Assembly (NCBI RefSeq): GCF_040939455.1
Contig: NC_134104.1
Span: 9,199,501 to 9,263,500 of the forward strand
Length of the DNA stretch: 64,000 nucleotides
Source of the DNA: Microcebus murinus
Lineage: Eukaryota > Chordata > Mammalia > Primates > Cheirogaleidae
Direction: 5' to 3'
Under the pieces are notes generated by a model. It was not told the DNA's origin. It did not search any database and worked only from the letters and a program-made list of their open reading frames with translations. A program made the position numbers and the translations under genes. Shown here piece after piece: positions 46,871 through 58,930 of the stretch (within the stretch, counting starts at the first letter, position 1; the number at the start of each line of letters is the position of its first letter).

Positions 46871-47980
46871 ATAGCCCCAGAAACAACATAGGAGCCTTGC
46901 TTGCTTTCTGATTCAAGCACATCAATGGTATATGTTCGAAATTTTTCCTTAATAAAAAATAAATTTTGACTGATTGTATGTGTTTATATCTGGACATTAC
47001 TGTGGGCTCTTTAGTAGCTGGAGGTGGTGGTGCCTCTTTGCTGATATATCTTTGGAATACGTGTTGAAATCCATGCATGTCTGAGCTTTAGACTCTAAGG
47101 GAGTGTAAATTGCTAGGATACGTGTATGTTTCTAGTTTGCGTAATCATGCAGTTTTCTTTACATCCCCCTCCAATTTAAAAGCTCTCTGAAGGCAAGGGC
47201 TAAATTAATTGCTTGCTTTCTGTTAAAATCATGTTTAGAAAGTGTTGTGCTGAGTCACTGCTTTGGGTTGATGGACGGAAGCCTGGTAGTGGTTGACCTT
47301 CTGCCAAATTCAGAGGCAGGTGAAATTGAGCTCCATCCTGTCTAGACCCCATGGTAGGTGTTTTCCTCCTCCGTCTGTGATAGCCTCTTCAGTCTTATCA
47401 AAATTTTCTGCTGGAAAAGATCCCCCATTAACTATTTAAAACTGAGTATGGGATTGTTAGTGTAACCTTTCTCACAGGTATTTGTTTTGTGATTGTTATC
47501 AATAATTGAGAAATGAAAAGCTGTTGTATCCTATTATGGAAATTACAGAACAAGAAGTGGTGGATTTGGGGCTGGGAGACCTTCCCAGCATCCCATTGCA
47601 TCAATTTACCTCCTGCAACTACTCATGAAGCTGAGGGCCATGCCAAGTCAGAGGTGCAGAAATTCTGAGACGCACCCTGGCTTCGGGGTATGCAACAATG
47701 GTGGGTGGTTGTTTAACTTTTACTTCTTATGATAAGGCTCATTCTTGGACACTTTCTCAGGTGTGTCATACTTGCATCTAGGCAACTGAGAGGAAAGAGT
47801 TCCAATGCTCATGGTAATCTGAAATAAAATCATTCTTATTAAATCTTAAAACAGATTAAATTAACTTGAACATATTTTATAACCCTGTACCACTTGTGAG
47901 AGAGGGAAAAAAAACCTTTCCCTCTGCCCTCTTAGGTTTAGTAGCTGGAGCATAACAAATAAACTGGCAAAAGGTAGATT
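46871..47980. other. Anonymous sequence
   Basis: Nothing recognised in 1.1 kb. Confidence 0.5.
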
Positions 47981-47993
47981 AATAAGAGAAATG
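47981..47993. repeat. Alu target-site duplication (left), 13 bp
   Basis: 'aataagagaaatg', repeated exactly at 48320-48332. Confidence 0.95.
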
Positions 47994-48319
47994 GGACGGG
48001 CGCGGTGGCTCACACCTGTAATACTAACACTCTGGGAGGCCGAGGCAAGAGGATCGCTCAAGGTCAGGAGTTCGAGACCAGCCTGAGCAAGAGCAAGACC
48101 CCGTCTCTACTGAAAATAGAAAGAAATTAATTGGCCAACTAAAAATATATGGAAAAAAATTAGCCAGGCATGGTGGTGCATGCCTGTAGTCTCAGCTACT
48201 CGGGAGGCTGAGGCAGAAGGATTGCTTGAGCCTAGGAGTTTGAGGTTGCTGTGAGCTGGGCTGATGCCACGACACTCTAGCCTGCACAACAGAGTGAGAC
48301 TCTGTCTCGAAAAAAAAAG
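47994..48319 (+). mobile_element. Lemur-type Alu SINE
   Basis: Full-length plus-strand dimer beginning 'ggacgggcgcggtggctcac'. The linker 'gaaattaattggccaactaaaaatatatgg' is the lemur signature. Ends 'ctctgtctcgaaaaaaaaag'. Perfect 13-bp target-site duplication, so a comparatively recent insertion. Confidence 0.97.
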
Positions 48320-48332
48320 AATAAGAGAAATG
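48320..48332. repeat. Alu target-site duplication (right), 13 bp
   Basis: Exact copy of 47981-47993. Confidence 0.95.
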
Positions 48333-50130
48333 GCTTATAAATTTTATTGATGTGAATGTTTTTATGGGCATAGGAGTTTCACAGAAAAAAAAGTGAAAAC
48401 ACAAGTAAATGGTTAGACTCTGGAGCTTACATACTATTTTAACAAAGAGTATTATGTATGGGAAAGTGACTAGGAAAAGAAAAGAGGGTTTGGGCTTTTA
48501 GGACTGATAAATTGTAGAAAAGTGAGTAGAAAATATATGGGGAAAACTAATGAAAGAGAGGGGTATGCTATGTTTATGCAGACTCAGCCCTGTGTCAGCT
48601 TCCCAGTAATAAAGGTTGCTCTTATCCTGGCACAGGAGGGCATTGGGGAATTCACTTTCACAAAAGGAAATGTATGCCCTGCTTTTGTGCAGATTTAGCA
48701 GTGGGGGGATGCAGACAGAGAACTTTTCCTGCATCCATTGATCCACAATTGCCTTCAGCTCAAAATACTGCTTGTGCCAAAGCGGCATATTTTGGGGTGG
48801 CTATTCTGGACCCCTTCACCCTCATCTGGTGACCAGGAATAGAAGCATTCCTCTTATACTGTAGGAAAAGTTATTTTCTCTGAAAAACTCAATTCCTTTT
48901 ATGGTACAATTGACCAAGCTAAGACAGCATGTAGGTTTCCGTGCTACTCCATGCATCTTCCCCCCTGTATCTTCTACTCCGGAGGAAAAAAAAAAAAATT
49001 CTTCTAAACCATCATCTTAAGAGTGTGCTACACATCAGAGAGATCGGAGCTGCTGCTGGCTCAGAACATCTGGCTCCAAAAATGCTAACCCGCCTGTCAC
49101 CAGCAACTCAGCTACTCTGCACTTGGTACTTTGCATGAGCCTTTAAGATGAATCAGTGAAAATATGTTATTATAATCATCTTGCTTTCTTTCAAAACTTT
49201 GGGAACAAATTGGATACATGGTTTTCCCACCCACAGTCCTCAATAATCATCTTTTTCTGCCTATTTTTATTTTTCAGAGACTTCTGGGAGACTTAAAAGG
49301 GTGACTTCTTAAACATGATATGAATAGCAGCTGAAAAAAATTGATGATAGTTGGATGTGGGTATGTTCACCATTTTGTTCTCCACCAGATTTTATGCCTG
49401 TTGTTGTGACAGAGAAGAAAATTAGCAGCCCACTTGTTCTAGTGATTTTAGGATGTTGCATGGGCACTAAAGGCTGGATCTTCCATGATTTCTTTTTATT
49501 GACTGTAAAATATTCTGAAAATCATGGTAAATTGATGGCATTAACATTGTGCTATTTCATACAAAAATAAGCATCCAAAGAAAAAGTTTTGTGGTCTAAT
49601 AGGCTTTAATATTTTTTTCTCATTTTTATTTTATTGCTCTTTTAGCACATGCTCGAATTCTTTCCTTTTCTATGAACGTAATGTACCTTTTACCGCAGAG
49701 ATTGGCCCTGGTCATTATGATCTGCTTCCCATTCGAGTGAAATCATTGGGTCTTAGAGTTTCCATTTGTTTTCACATTGTTATTAGAAGACAAATGCTTG
49801 CTTTTGAACTGTATAATATTTTCTACACCTAATTAATTTGTTTTCTTACTTATAAATGACATTTTATAATTATATACTTTAAAATATTGAAAGACAGCAA
49901 TTTGGATGTTATAGTCTTATATCATTCATTATTGGTTATGAGGGGATGTTTACAAATTTAGCCAAGATACCTCCGCCCAAGTAATTGGAAAATTTTTTTT
50001 TCTATTTTTGAGCACCTTTTATGCTACAGGAAGTAGGACTGTTTCAAGTTAGCACCTATCTGCCTGGGTTCTGGTAAGAGAATAAAATAGATTGGCTATC
50101 GTCTCAGGCACATGTGAGAAATAAGATGAA
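48333..50130. other. Anonymous sequence
   Basis: About 1.8 kb without recognised repeat, gene or RNA. A12 at 48987-48998 is the only simple run noted. Confidence 0.5.
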
Positions 50131-50134
50131 CTTC

Positions 50135-50222
50135 AGGAAGGAAGGAAAGGAAGGAAGGAAGAAGAAAGAAAAGGAAGAAAGGAAGGAAGGGAGGGAGGGA
50201 GGAAGGAAGGAAGGAAAGAAAA
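50135..50222 (+). repeat. (GGAA)n/(GGGA)n microsatellite
   Basis: About 88 bp of GGAA, GAAA and GGGA units, all purine on the plus strand. Confidence 0.95.
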
Positions 50223-51025
50223 ACTAAAGGAGGAAAAACAAAAATAACTAAGGAAAGAAAGGGCTGCTGTCGTTTTAGTGATATTCATCAAAGTCTATTA
50301 GGGAAACCTTCATTCAGAAGAACATATTTGTTTTCAAAAATTATTTTTTAGGAAATGGAGGCAAAATGGAGTGCCACTTGGCCTTACTGGCTTTCTTAAG
50401 TTGTTTTCTCTTTTTATTTCCAGTCAATGTGAAGCGTTAACTATGAAAGGAAGGCAGAAGGAAAAACTTACGACAATTCAGTATGGACTTTGTTTCTGGT
50501 AAGCAGTAGATTAGGAGTAAACCAGACAGGTATAATTGATGACTTATCTCTTATAAAATTTTGAGGCCACAGAACCATAAACTGATAGTTCCAGAAAAAT
50601 AATGCATAGTTGCAAACCAGCAAAAACACTTTAAATTACTCCAGGTAAAGAAAAGATGCCAACTCTTGAGGTAGCCTTGGTGGCCATGTTTAAAACCTAA
50701 TGAGGAAGTGATATTGGCAGGCATTGCAAAGCAGATTGGATTAGATTGCCATCTTCGATTCTGATGAAAATGATAAATTCAAAAGTAACAATTAGATTAA
50801 TGTTCGTGTTCTTTAAGAAAACCATTATTTATTAGGATTTTAGGCTATCGTTTCTTTAAAAGTTTTTAGTGAGCTTATGTAACTAAAAATCCTTTCAAGA
50901 ATTTTGGAAATGGCCAGTATGCACTGAAATATTGATCTCTTAGTGCACCATTAGCTACTGCCCAGCTTGCAAATAAGCCATATGGAAGCATTACACAATT
51001 TGGTTTTTTTGAATCTGGAGTCTCT
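50223..51025. other. Anonymous sequence
   Basis: No feature recognised. Confidence 0.5.
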
Positions 51026-51029
51026 GCGA

Positions 51030-51204
51030 TAGCATTACCAGATAAAATATAGAATGTCCAGTTGAAATTTAATATTTGATAAGTTACAAATAATTTTTTA
51101 GTGTAAGTGTGTCCAAATGTTGCTTGGGATATACCAAAAAATTAGCCATTAGTGCTCTGAAATTAAATGTAACTGGGTGCCCTGTATTTTTATTTACTAA
51201 ATCC
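51030..51204. mobile_element. MER53 palindromic DNA transposon, both arms present
   Basis: Arm 1 'accagataaaatatagaatgtccagttg...taattttttagtgtaagtgtgtcc', loop 'aaatgttgctt', arm 2 'gggatataccaaaaaatta...aactgggtgccctgtatttttattt'. Arm 2 reverse-complements arm 1 over about 75 bp with substitutions and a few indels. It can fold as the family hairpin from which miR-1302 loci arose. Confidence 0.75.
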
Positions 51205-51394
51205 AGAGTAACTGTATTCTGGAAAAGTCAAGTGGGATATTAATTATTTCGTCCTTTGGAAAATACTTGCTTTCCTGGAATTGACTGCGGCTCCACACCT
51301 CTGCAAACTCTGTTTTTGTGATTTTAATCGCTCTGTGATAACTTCTTTTAGCCTACTCACCATCCTTGACTGGATGGCACACCTGTCTGTAACG

Positions 51395-51545
51395 TGGCTT
51401 CTCCAACTTTAATGTGTGTGCAAGTCACTCAGGTGTCTTGTTAAAGCCCTGATTCTGATTCGGTGCTTCTCAGGATAGGGCCGGAGAATCTGCATTTTAA
51501 CAACTGCCAGGCACCAAGAATGCCGCTGACCTTCGAACCACACTG
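51395..51545 (+). mobile_element. MER5A-like (hAT-Charlie) fragment
   Basis: 'gcaagtcactcaggtgtcttgttaaagccctgattctgattcggtgcttctcagg' and 'ggagaatctgcattttaacaactgcc' fit MER5-group wording. Confidence 0.65.
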
Positions 51546-51549
51546 GGAG

Positions 51550-53075
51550 TGAAGCGTCTAGACCCAAGTTCTCATTTTCAACTAACCGTAAATAAAACTA
51601 TAAAACTATCATAAAAGATGTTTTTTTTTTTATACTTCTTTCATTTTTGTGGATTCTTCATACTTTTTCTCTCTCTTTTTTTTAGCCAGAGAAAATGCTA
51701 AATGTTATGCCTTTCATTAATGGAAGAAAACTGTATTATTAGGCTGTGAGAAAGTTCTGGAAAAGCACATGTGGTTTATTCCAGGAACTGGTCATTAGAT
51801 TGCTCATTCTTTCATATTTCTGGAAGGACCAGAAGCGTCATTAGAAAAATCACATGATCAGACTTGGTGAACAGGCCATCCCAGGAGCCAAGTCCTAAAA
51901 CGTGTCTGTTACTAAGCATGAAAACCCTGTTCACAGTGATGTTTTTCATAACACGGAACCTGGTGAGGGAAGAGCATGTTGAAATGATTTCAGCATCTGC
52001 CTAAAAGGGCTCAAACAGTCCTTTTAAAATGAAAATCCCAGATTAATTGCGGGGGATTTTTGTTGTCGTATATTTTGAGCCTTAGAATGGCACGACCCTG
52101 ATGAAGAAGGGGGGTGGCGCTTGTCCACGAGGACAGCACTTGTTTTTCCCAGTGTCCTGGCCCAATGCTCATCACCTGGCCAACGAGGGGTGGGTTTCTC
52201 GCCTGCAGCAGATGAAAAACACCCTGGGATTAAATCAGCCCGGTGTGGGAAGCATCCTGTCTGCTGGTGACCCCCAAGGCTGCTGAGCTGAGATCCCGGC
52301 TGCCAAAGATGTGTTGACAAGAGTGCGTGTCTGCTTCTTCTCCCAGTGTCTGATGTGGCTTCGGTGTCAGACGCAGGGCAGACAGGCAGGGGGGGAAGCT
52401 GGCACGGGGGAACAGGGGACGGGAAAAACTGCTAGACAACTTCTCTGGCAGAAGCTTAGCTGTTAAAACTTTTGCTGTCGGAGGGAATTTTTAAGAAATG
52501 GAGCCGGCGAAATGATGAATTGGAAACGTGTTTCCTTTGAGAGAATTGAACGCCGTCTCCTTAGAGACTCTTGAGACTGGGATTCCGATGGTTTGAGGTC
52601 CCCCCTTCTCACTGTGTCCTGAGACCTGACTAGGAATGACCTGTCATTGCTCGGAACACACAGAAGCCCATGCAGTAGGGGAAAATGTGCAAAAGGAGCA
52701 GTTAAACAGTCATCTCCAAGGCTAGACGATAGTGTTGCATCAATAATCGCTTCCTGATTTTGATAAGGGCACTCAGAGATATCCTTCTTAGGAAATGCAC
52801 GCTTAGTAAAGAAGCATCTTGTCTGTAATTTACTCTCAAATGATTCATAAGATAGAAAATGACAAAGCAAAAATGATAAAATCTTAATACTTGGGAAATC
52901 TGGTGAAGATACGAAGGAGTTCTTTGTTGTATTTTTATAATGTTTTTGTAAGTTTGAAATTATTTCTAAATAAAAAGTTCTCTCTCTCTTTTTTGTTTAA
53001 GTAATAATGTCTCCATAGAGTAGAGCTTGCTGTCTACCCTGGTCCCTGTACCATCTCCCCCTGGAATGTATTTTT
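51550..53075. other. Repeat-poor anonymous sequence
   Basis: No interspersed repeat recognised. 52080-52440 is richer in G+C than its neighbours ('ggcgcttgtccacgaggacagc', 'cagcccggtgtggg', 'agatcccggctgcc'). Frames here (up to 135 codons) carry no domains. Confidence 0.55.
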
Positions 53076-53079
53076 GTCT

Positions 53080-53235
53080 ACACAGTCAACCCTGAGCGGA
53101 AGCTGCCTTGTTTGTCCCCCGGGCTTTGTGTTACAGTTCCCGGGGCCAGCCTGTAAGACCCTGGGGGCAGAGGCTAACTCTTGGAGTCTCATAACCTAGC
53201 ACAAAGAAAGCAAGCAATAAGCATTCAATTTTTTT
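53080..53235 (+). mobile_element. L2 LINE 3' end
   Basis: 'ccctgggggcagaggctaactc' and 'cataacctagcacaaagaaagcaagcaataagcattcaat' resemble the L2 tail ('...cctagcacagtgcctggcacatagtaggtgctcaataa'). Confidence 0.5.
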
Positions 53236-55446
53236 TTTGATTATGCTCAACCAATCTTTTTTTTTAGTTGTGGTTTGTTTATGGGGAAAAAAAATTCTGT
53301 AGCAACATACGGCTAACAGAATTATCTAAATTAACATGCGTATGTATCTTAGAGGGCAGTACACATACTGTCCACGACTCTATTTCACAGTAGGATTAAT
53401 TCAAACGTCTCCTGGCGGAGGCTCACTAACTCCTAGAATGTACACGATTTTCCTGGGTCGAGAATACAGCACGTTCAAAGCAGTTTGATTCCACAAAGTA
53501 GAGCTCGGAACCACAGAGAGGATACATGACTGGTTGAAATGAAACACGAAGGAAAAGAAAAAGAATTAACACTTGATTTTTACCTATTTGATGACTTCCC
53601 GTGATCCCAAGAAAGACCTTTATTCTCCCTCCTTGCCATATGAGAAAATTTTTGAAAGCTTTTAGTTTCAATTTACCACCAAATTTATTAAATTTTTTCC
53701 TTTAAATGCTAAGAAGCTTAAAGTATTTTTAAGTCTATAAAATTAAGTTTCAGATATTCTCTGAAGTGATCTCAATGCAGGGCGATTAATCCTCATACAC
53801 ATTAATACTTGAACGTCTCAAGCCGTCTTCCTCTTTCACCAAGACGGAGGTGATCAAAATCAATCATTTTGGGAATTTTTAATGTCAGAGATCTCTAGAA
53901 GCATATAAACTCTCCAAGAAACCAGTGTCTGTGTTTTCTTTGGGGCAGAAAATTTTAGTTTGGTTTAGAGCTGATTTTTTCTTTCAATTGCTAGAGTGTT
54001 TATTTAGAGAATTTACTTTTTCCTTTAGAATGTACCATTATTACTGTTATTTTTAAAAATAGTAGTTCACAATTCTTCCTTTAGATCTCGTTAACTTGCT
54101 GTTACTTGTATCTACCCTTAATTGTTGGTCGTCGTTTTTTAAGGCACTCTGCTTTACACTTTCTGAGATTTACCGTGAACTCTTAGTCCCTCTTGTTTCT
54201 CACTAAGAAAGAGCCTTTTTTTTTTGCTCTAGAGTCCCATGTGCAGTTTTATGTCCCCAGGCAGGAGATGGGAGGGCAGGGCAGCCTTGAGGGCTATTGC
54301 TCTGACTCTTTTTATTAGCAGCTCAGATCCAGGCTGGGAGGCAGGGGAGGAGTGGGGAGGGGCTGGAGGATGGGGAGCATTAAATAGCTCTCTGAGTGAG
54401 AACAATTAGTGATGTAAGTGTATTCTTGAAAATGAACTGCTTTGGGGCGAGATCACTTACAAGCACCATCATCCCAGCTAAAATCTCCATAAAGAGTTCC
54501 GCAGTTCTGAGAAGTCATCTTTAGAGAGGACACTTATTGGAATTCATAGATAGTGTTTCATTTTGTACTCTCTGAAATTAGCTAATGTTCTGGTCACTCC
54601 AGAGCCTTTAAAAATGGCCTAGATCCCAAGGGCTTTCCACAGAGAATCTGGCAGTGCATGTGCTACAAATGCGTGGCTATTCGTGATTATTTATTTTAAG
54701 TCAGCTTCACCATCAGAATCTTTTGTCTCCCTTTCAACTGGATGTAACAGTTGCCTCTCCTTCATTATCAAAAAATGAGCAACGCTTTCAAAACTACAGT
54801 ATGGTTTTCTTTACTCCTAATCTTAAAATATAAAATTGAACTTTTTAAAAAGAGCATTTTTCTTCCTCTCATTTACTTGACTTACCAAGTTTAATTTTAA
54901 TAAACCCAGGAGGGCAGGAAGATAGTGTTTTTTGATAACATACTGACACAGAAGCGGCTGCAATGCTGTTGGTACTTGTTTATATACAGGAAGTATGCGG
55001 TTTAGCCCATGAATGTGAGTCGAGATGGGATGGGTTCCTGAGTTTTAAGGAAAAAAATACCATATTTTGCTGAAATACTGACACTTGCACTTTTAATATG
55101 ATTTAAACTCTTTACTGTAATTATAGTGAAACATAGTATTTTGCAAAATAAAATAAAGCTTCGCACATTTTTCAAAATATTTCAATGATTTGACACTTTA
55201 TGTAGAAAGAGTTTGCAGTGCTTTTTTGACAGGTAGGAAATGCCACAACCGGTGATAATGATGTCTGCTCAAAGTTTTCAGTGACATCTGAAAGAACTAA
55301 AATAGGCTTATGATTTAGCAGGTGCTTTAGATAATATAAGAATCACAAGTTTTTGCAAATCAGTCCATAAAGTACTTTGTCTAAAGCATTTTCAAAATAC
55401 TTCTTTAAACCCTCCCAAGACATTGAGATATATTCAAATGTTATTG
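53236..55446. other. Repeat-poor anonymous sequence
   Basis: 2.2 kb in which I see no transposon. It contains a G-rich stretch (54325-54378) followed by 'attaaatagc' and 'caattagtgatgtaag' (54403-54418). No coding frame. Confidence 0.55.
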
Positions 55447-55456
55447 TATTAATTCC
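55447..55456. repeat. L1 target-site duplication (left), 10 bp
   Basis: 'tattaattcc', repeated exactly at 56208-56217. Confidence 0.9.
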
Positions 55457-56207
55457 ATTTTTTTTAATTTTAGCATATTATGGGGGTACAAGTGTTAAGG
55501 TTACATATATTGCCCATGCCCCCCCCCCGTGGAGTCAGAGCTTCAAGCGTGACCATCCCCTAAATGTTGCACTTCTTACTCATTGTGTTTGTATATATCC
55601 ATCCCCTCCTCCCCACTCCCACCTGCCTGACACCTGATTAATGTTATTCCTGTATGTCCACTTAGGTGTTGATCAGCTAATACCAATTTGCTGGTGAGTA
55701 CATGTGGTGCTTGTTTTTCCATTCTTGAGATACTTCACTTAGTAGAATGGGTTCCAGCTCTATCCGGGAATATACAAGAGATGCTATATCACCATTGTTT
55801 CTTAAAGCTGAGTAGTACTCTATGGTATACATATACCATATTTTATTGATCCAAAACCATCCTCATATAGCCAACTAATCTTCGACAAAGCAGACAAAAA
55901 CATACACTGGGGAAAAGAATTCTTATTCAATAAATAGTGCTGGGAAAACTGGATAGCCACATGTAGAAGACTGAAACAAGACCCACACCTTTCACCTCTC
56001 ACAAAAATCAACTCACACTGGGTAGCAGACTTGAACCCTAGATATGAAACTATTATAATTCTAGAGGAAAATGTTGGAAATACTCTTCTAGACATTGGCC
56101 TAGGCAAAGAATTTATGAAGAAGACCCCAAAGGCAAATCAGAGCAGCAACAAAAATAAACAAATGGGACCTGATAAAATTAAAAAGCTTCTGCACAGCCA
56201 AAGAAAC
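55457..56207 (-). mobile_element. Short young L1 with 5' inversion (about 750 bp)
   Basis: 55457-55850 is the minus-strand L1 3' end, nearly the same as 42137-42537. From about 55851 to 56207 the sequence switches to plus-strand ORF2 C-terminal text (open piece 56031-56213 and minus shadows), equivalent to about 43117-43480 in the other copy. About 580 bp of L1 between the two parts is missing. Exact 10-bp duplications flank the whole. Confidence 0.95.
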
Positions 56208-56217
56208 TATTAATTCC
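56208..56217. repeat. L1 target-site duplication (right), 10 bp
   Basis: Exact copy of 55447-55456. Confidence 0.9.
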
Positions 56218-57250
56218 GTTTTTAATATCGCCACTTTAATTTATGCCTTACACTAGTAGTTCAATAGCTTATTACAAATTGACCTGCAGAGGAAAAGGGC
56301 ATGGCACGTGAGTACCTGTTTTACAGAGTTACACCTTTCACAAAAAGCCTTGGCTGTGTACAGACAAAACTATGCCACTTCTTGAACCCATCACTGCGGC
56401 CTGAGGCATGGAATGTCCTTCTGATTGTTCAGGCTACTGTTAGGACCCACAGAAAGGCGGGAGTAAGTGGGACCAGTTCCAGCCAATGTGCTTGATCTGA
56501 GAGTGGGTGAGAGGTGGTTTCCGAAGGAAAACAGTTGCATCACAACAACAACAACAATCAGGAAATGGCTGTCGAAGAGGCAAAGCCGACCAATGTCTAC
56601 GCGGTCAGGAAGAGTTTTGTCACTGTTACCTAACATTTGCTGACCATCAAATAAATGCAGGTTCTAAAATTTCTGTGCATGTCTCATGAGTGTGCTTTGG
56701 AGTATCAATGATGTTTTCACTTTACCAAACTAGAAACCAAAAAAAGGTGAAAAGAACTGTCCGAGCCAGACAGAATCTCCAGCCAAAACATAACTGGTTT
56801 TGTAAGGCTGCCCTCTCCAAGGACTGCATGTTTCCTCTGAGCTCTTCGTCTTGCAAAATTCAACACCTCACCTTATTCACCCATTAGTGCCCCTTGTCTT
56901 AAGGTCTTGCCCTGCTCACCGAGAGTGGAAACAGTATTGAGTTTCCTTATTCTCCATTACACATTTCTTGGCATATAAAAGACACCAAATAAATTCTTGC
57001 TTACATAATTTTTGCAAATTAAAATAACGTATTTTCTACTACACTAGTGAAAGCTACATTACAAGAGACTGCATTGCACAACTTTCTCACATTCCAAACA
57101 ACAGCTCAAACCCTTGTTCTGAGGACAAGTCCTTATTATCAATTTAAAGTTTTATTATTTAATGTAAAGATTTTACCTTAAAAAAGGTGCGCTTCTAATT
57201 GCAGACATCAGTCAACCCATGCCACATTGGCCTGTGGGTCTAAATGCAGC
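56218..57250. other. Anonymous sequence
   Basis: Nothing recognised beyond a short CAA run at 56541-56556. Confidence 0.5.
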
Positions 57251-57254
57251 TACT

Positions 57255-57712
57255 TTACTAGTTCTATTAGTGTCCCGGGGCTGTTATCACAATGTCCTAC
57301 ACACTGGGTGACAGTAAATAACAGAAAGTTATTGTCTCTCAGCCCTGGAGGCTGGAAGACCGAGATGGAGGTGTCGGCAGGGCTGGTTCTTTCTAAGGCT
57401 GTAAGAAGAATCTGTTCCACGCCTCTTTCCTGGCTCCTGGGGGTTTGCGGGCAATCTCTGGTGTTCTTGGGCTTACAGCATTGTCACCAGATCTCAGCCT
57501 TCATCTTCATGTGGGTTTCTCTGTGTGTGCGTGTTTGTATCCAACTTACCTCTCTTTATAAAGACACCAATCACATGGGATTAGATCCAGTATGACACAA
57601 GCCTAACTGATTATGTCTGCAATGATACTATTTGCAAGTAAGGTCACATTCTGAGGTCTTGGGCTTCAACGTATAGATTGTGGGGGGGACACAGTTCACC
57701 CATAAACAGCAG
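57255..57712 (-). mobile_element. MaLR (MLT1-like) solo LTR, antisense
   Basis: 'gtgtcccggggctgttatcacaatgtcc', 'cagccctggaggctggaagaccgagatggaggtgtcggcagggctgg', 'ttataaagacaccaatcacatgggattag' and 'ttcaacgtatagattgtgggggggacac' follow antisense LTR order. No viral genes are attached. Confidence 0.8.
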
Positions 57713-58695
57713 TAAAAACCCACATTTTCTATTTCCCCCTACTAGTCTCCCTATCCCTGGTCCCCTGCTAAGTGTCCCCCAGGTATTTCAGGGCAAGTAT
57801 TTCCAAGTGAATGGTGGTGTTCCTAAGTACAACCGTCAAACGTTGCTTTCTCTTTGTTGCCACCAGCCTGCCTGCAAAGGACCTCTGTCCTTTCTCCAGG
57901 GCACCAGCACTGAGCTTGGGGTCCTCTTGCCCAGGACCCCGGCATGTGAGCATGCTACAGTAGCTCTGGGTCTTGGGTGTTGAAGCTGCTCTGTTTGTTC
58001 CAGAATTCTCTCCAGCCAAGGGCCTTTCTGACATGCAGAGAAACTTCTCTCTCCATTGGTCACTGTGTGCCGAGAGGGGACCATCAAGGCACGACAGCAG
58101 CATGTCGATGTTTTCTGGTGCAAACAGACACCGTGCCTGTCGGGGACTCGAGCCTTTAGTCAAGCCGGGCTTGTGTGCTTAACGTTGTGTTCTTCAACAT
58201 AAGCTCTTTTCCAGAAACTTCTGAGGTCCTGCATGCAAATCGCCTTCAGGCAGCCCCACCCCACCGTTCTGCCAGACACCCTCAGACAAGAGCGAGCCCT
58301 GCAGAAGATGCAGAATGTCTCTTTGCGCCTTCTGTTAGCGCTCCACAGTCCTCTTGGCAGTATCCCCTTATTCCTGATGAAATAAACCCAGTTTGAACCT
58401 GATCATCTCCTTCACAAGGACCAAATAAGCTGATTATGGCTTTTCTCCGACATGGTGGGCATTTGAATTTTGAAAGAAGAAAAGGCAGTGAGGGATAGAC
58501 ATGAATCTCTAACGGTGGACTTCGGGCGCCACGGCAGTCTGTGTGGGGACAGTGCGTGTGCACATGTGTGCCTGTGTGTGTGCGTGGCATGCTATCTTGG
58601 GGGGCTTTCCTCAGATTCCTAGTCTAAGGGTGTCACTTCTCTGAGAGTAGCAGCTTTCTCAGGTCTGTGGCCCTTGCACCCTTTCTTCAGACGAA
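57713..58695. other. Anonymous sequence
   Basis: Overlapping frames of 60-131 codons on both strands show no shared domain or start context and are not called. A short TG run is at 58553-58583. Confidence 0.5.
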
Positions 58696-58699
58696 ATCT

Positions 58700-58930
58700 C
58701 ACACAGACATGAGTGGAGGCTCCAGCACAGGCCCTGGGTCACACCATCTGGATTTGAATCCTGTCTCCTCCATTCCTCAGCTATGTGACCATAGTCCACA
58801 CCTAAGTTCCCCGTGCCTCAGTTTCCTCACCTCTAGAACGGGGGAAACACTGTATTCACCTCACCGTGTTCCGACAAGAACGATTGCGTCAACGCTCACA
58901 GAGTGTCTTGAACAGGGACTGCCACGTGGA
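58700..58930 (+). mobile_element. MIR SINE, near full length
   Basis: 'tctggatttgaatcctgtctcctcc', 'cagctatgtgaccatagtcc', 'ccgtgcctcagtttcctcacctctagaacggggg' and 'acgattgcgtcaacgctcacagagtgtcttgaac' span the whole element. Confidence 0.85.

Noticed and set aside
54325..54420. Promoter with G-rich boxes and a TATA-like 'attaaatagc'
   Set aside because: Short AT words are common and no transcript or downstream exon is visible; kept only as part of the repeat-poor finding.
42137..56207. Segmental duplication between 42.1-42.5 kb and 55.5-55.8 kb
   Set aside because: The similarity is confined to the L1 3' end and stops at its boundaries; these are two insertions of one subfamily.
57768..58163. 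131-codon minus frame with several overlapping frames on both strands
   Set aside because: No domain, no start or splice context; overlapping alternatives are equally long.
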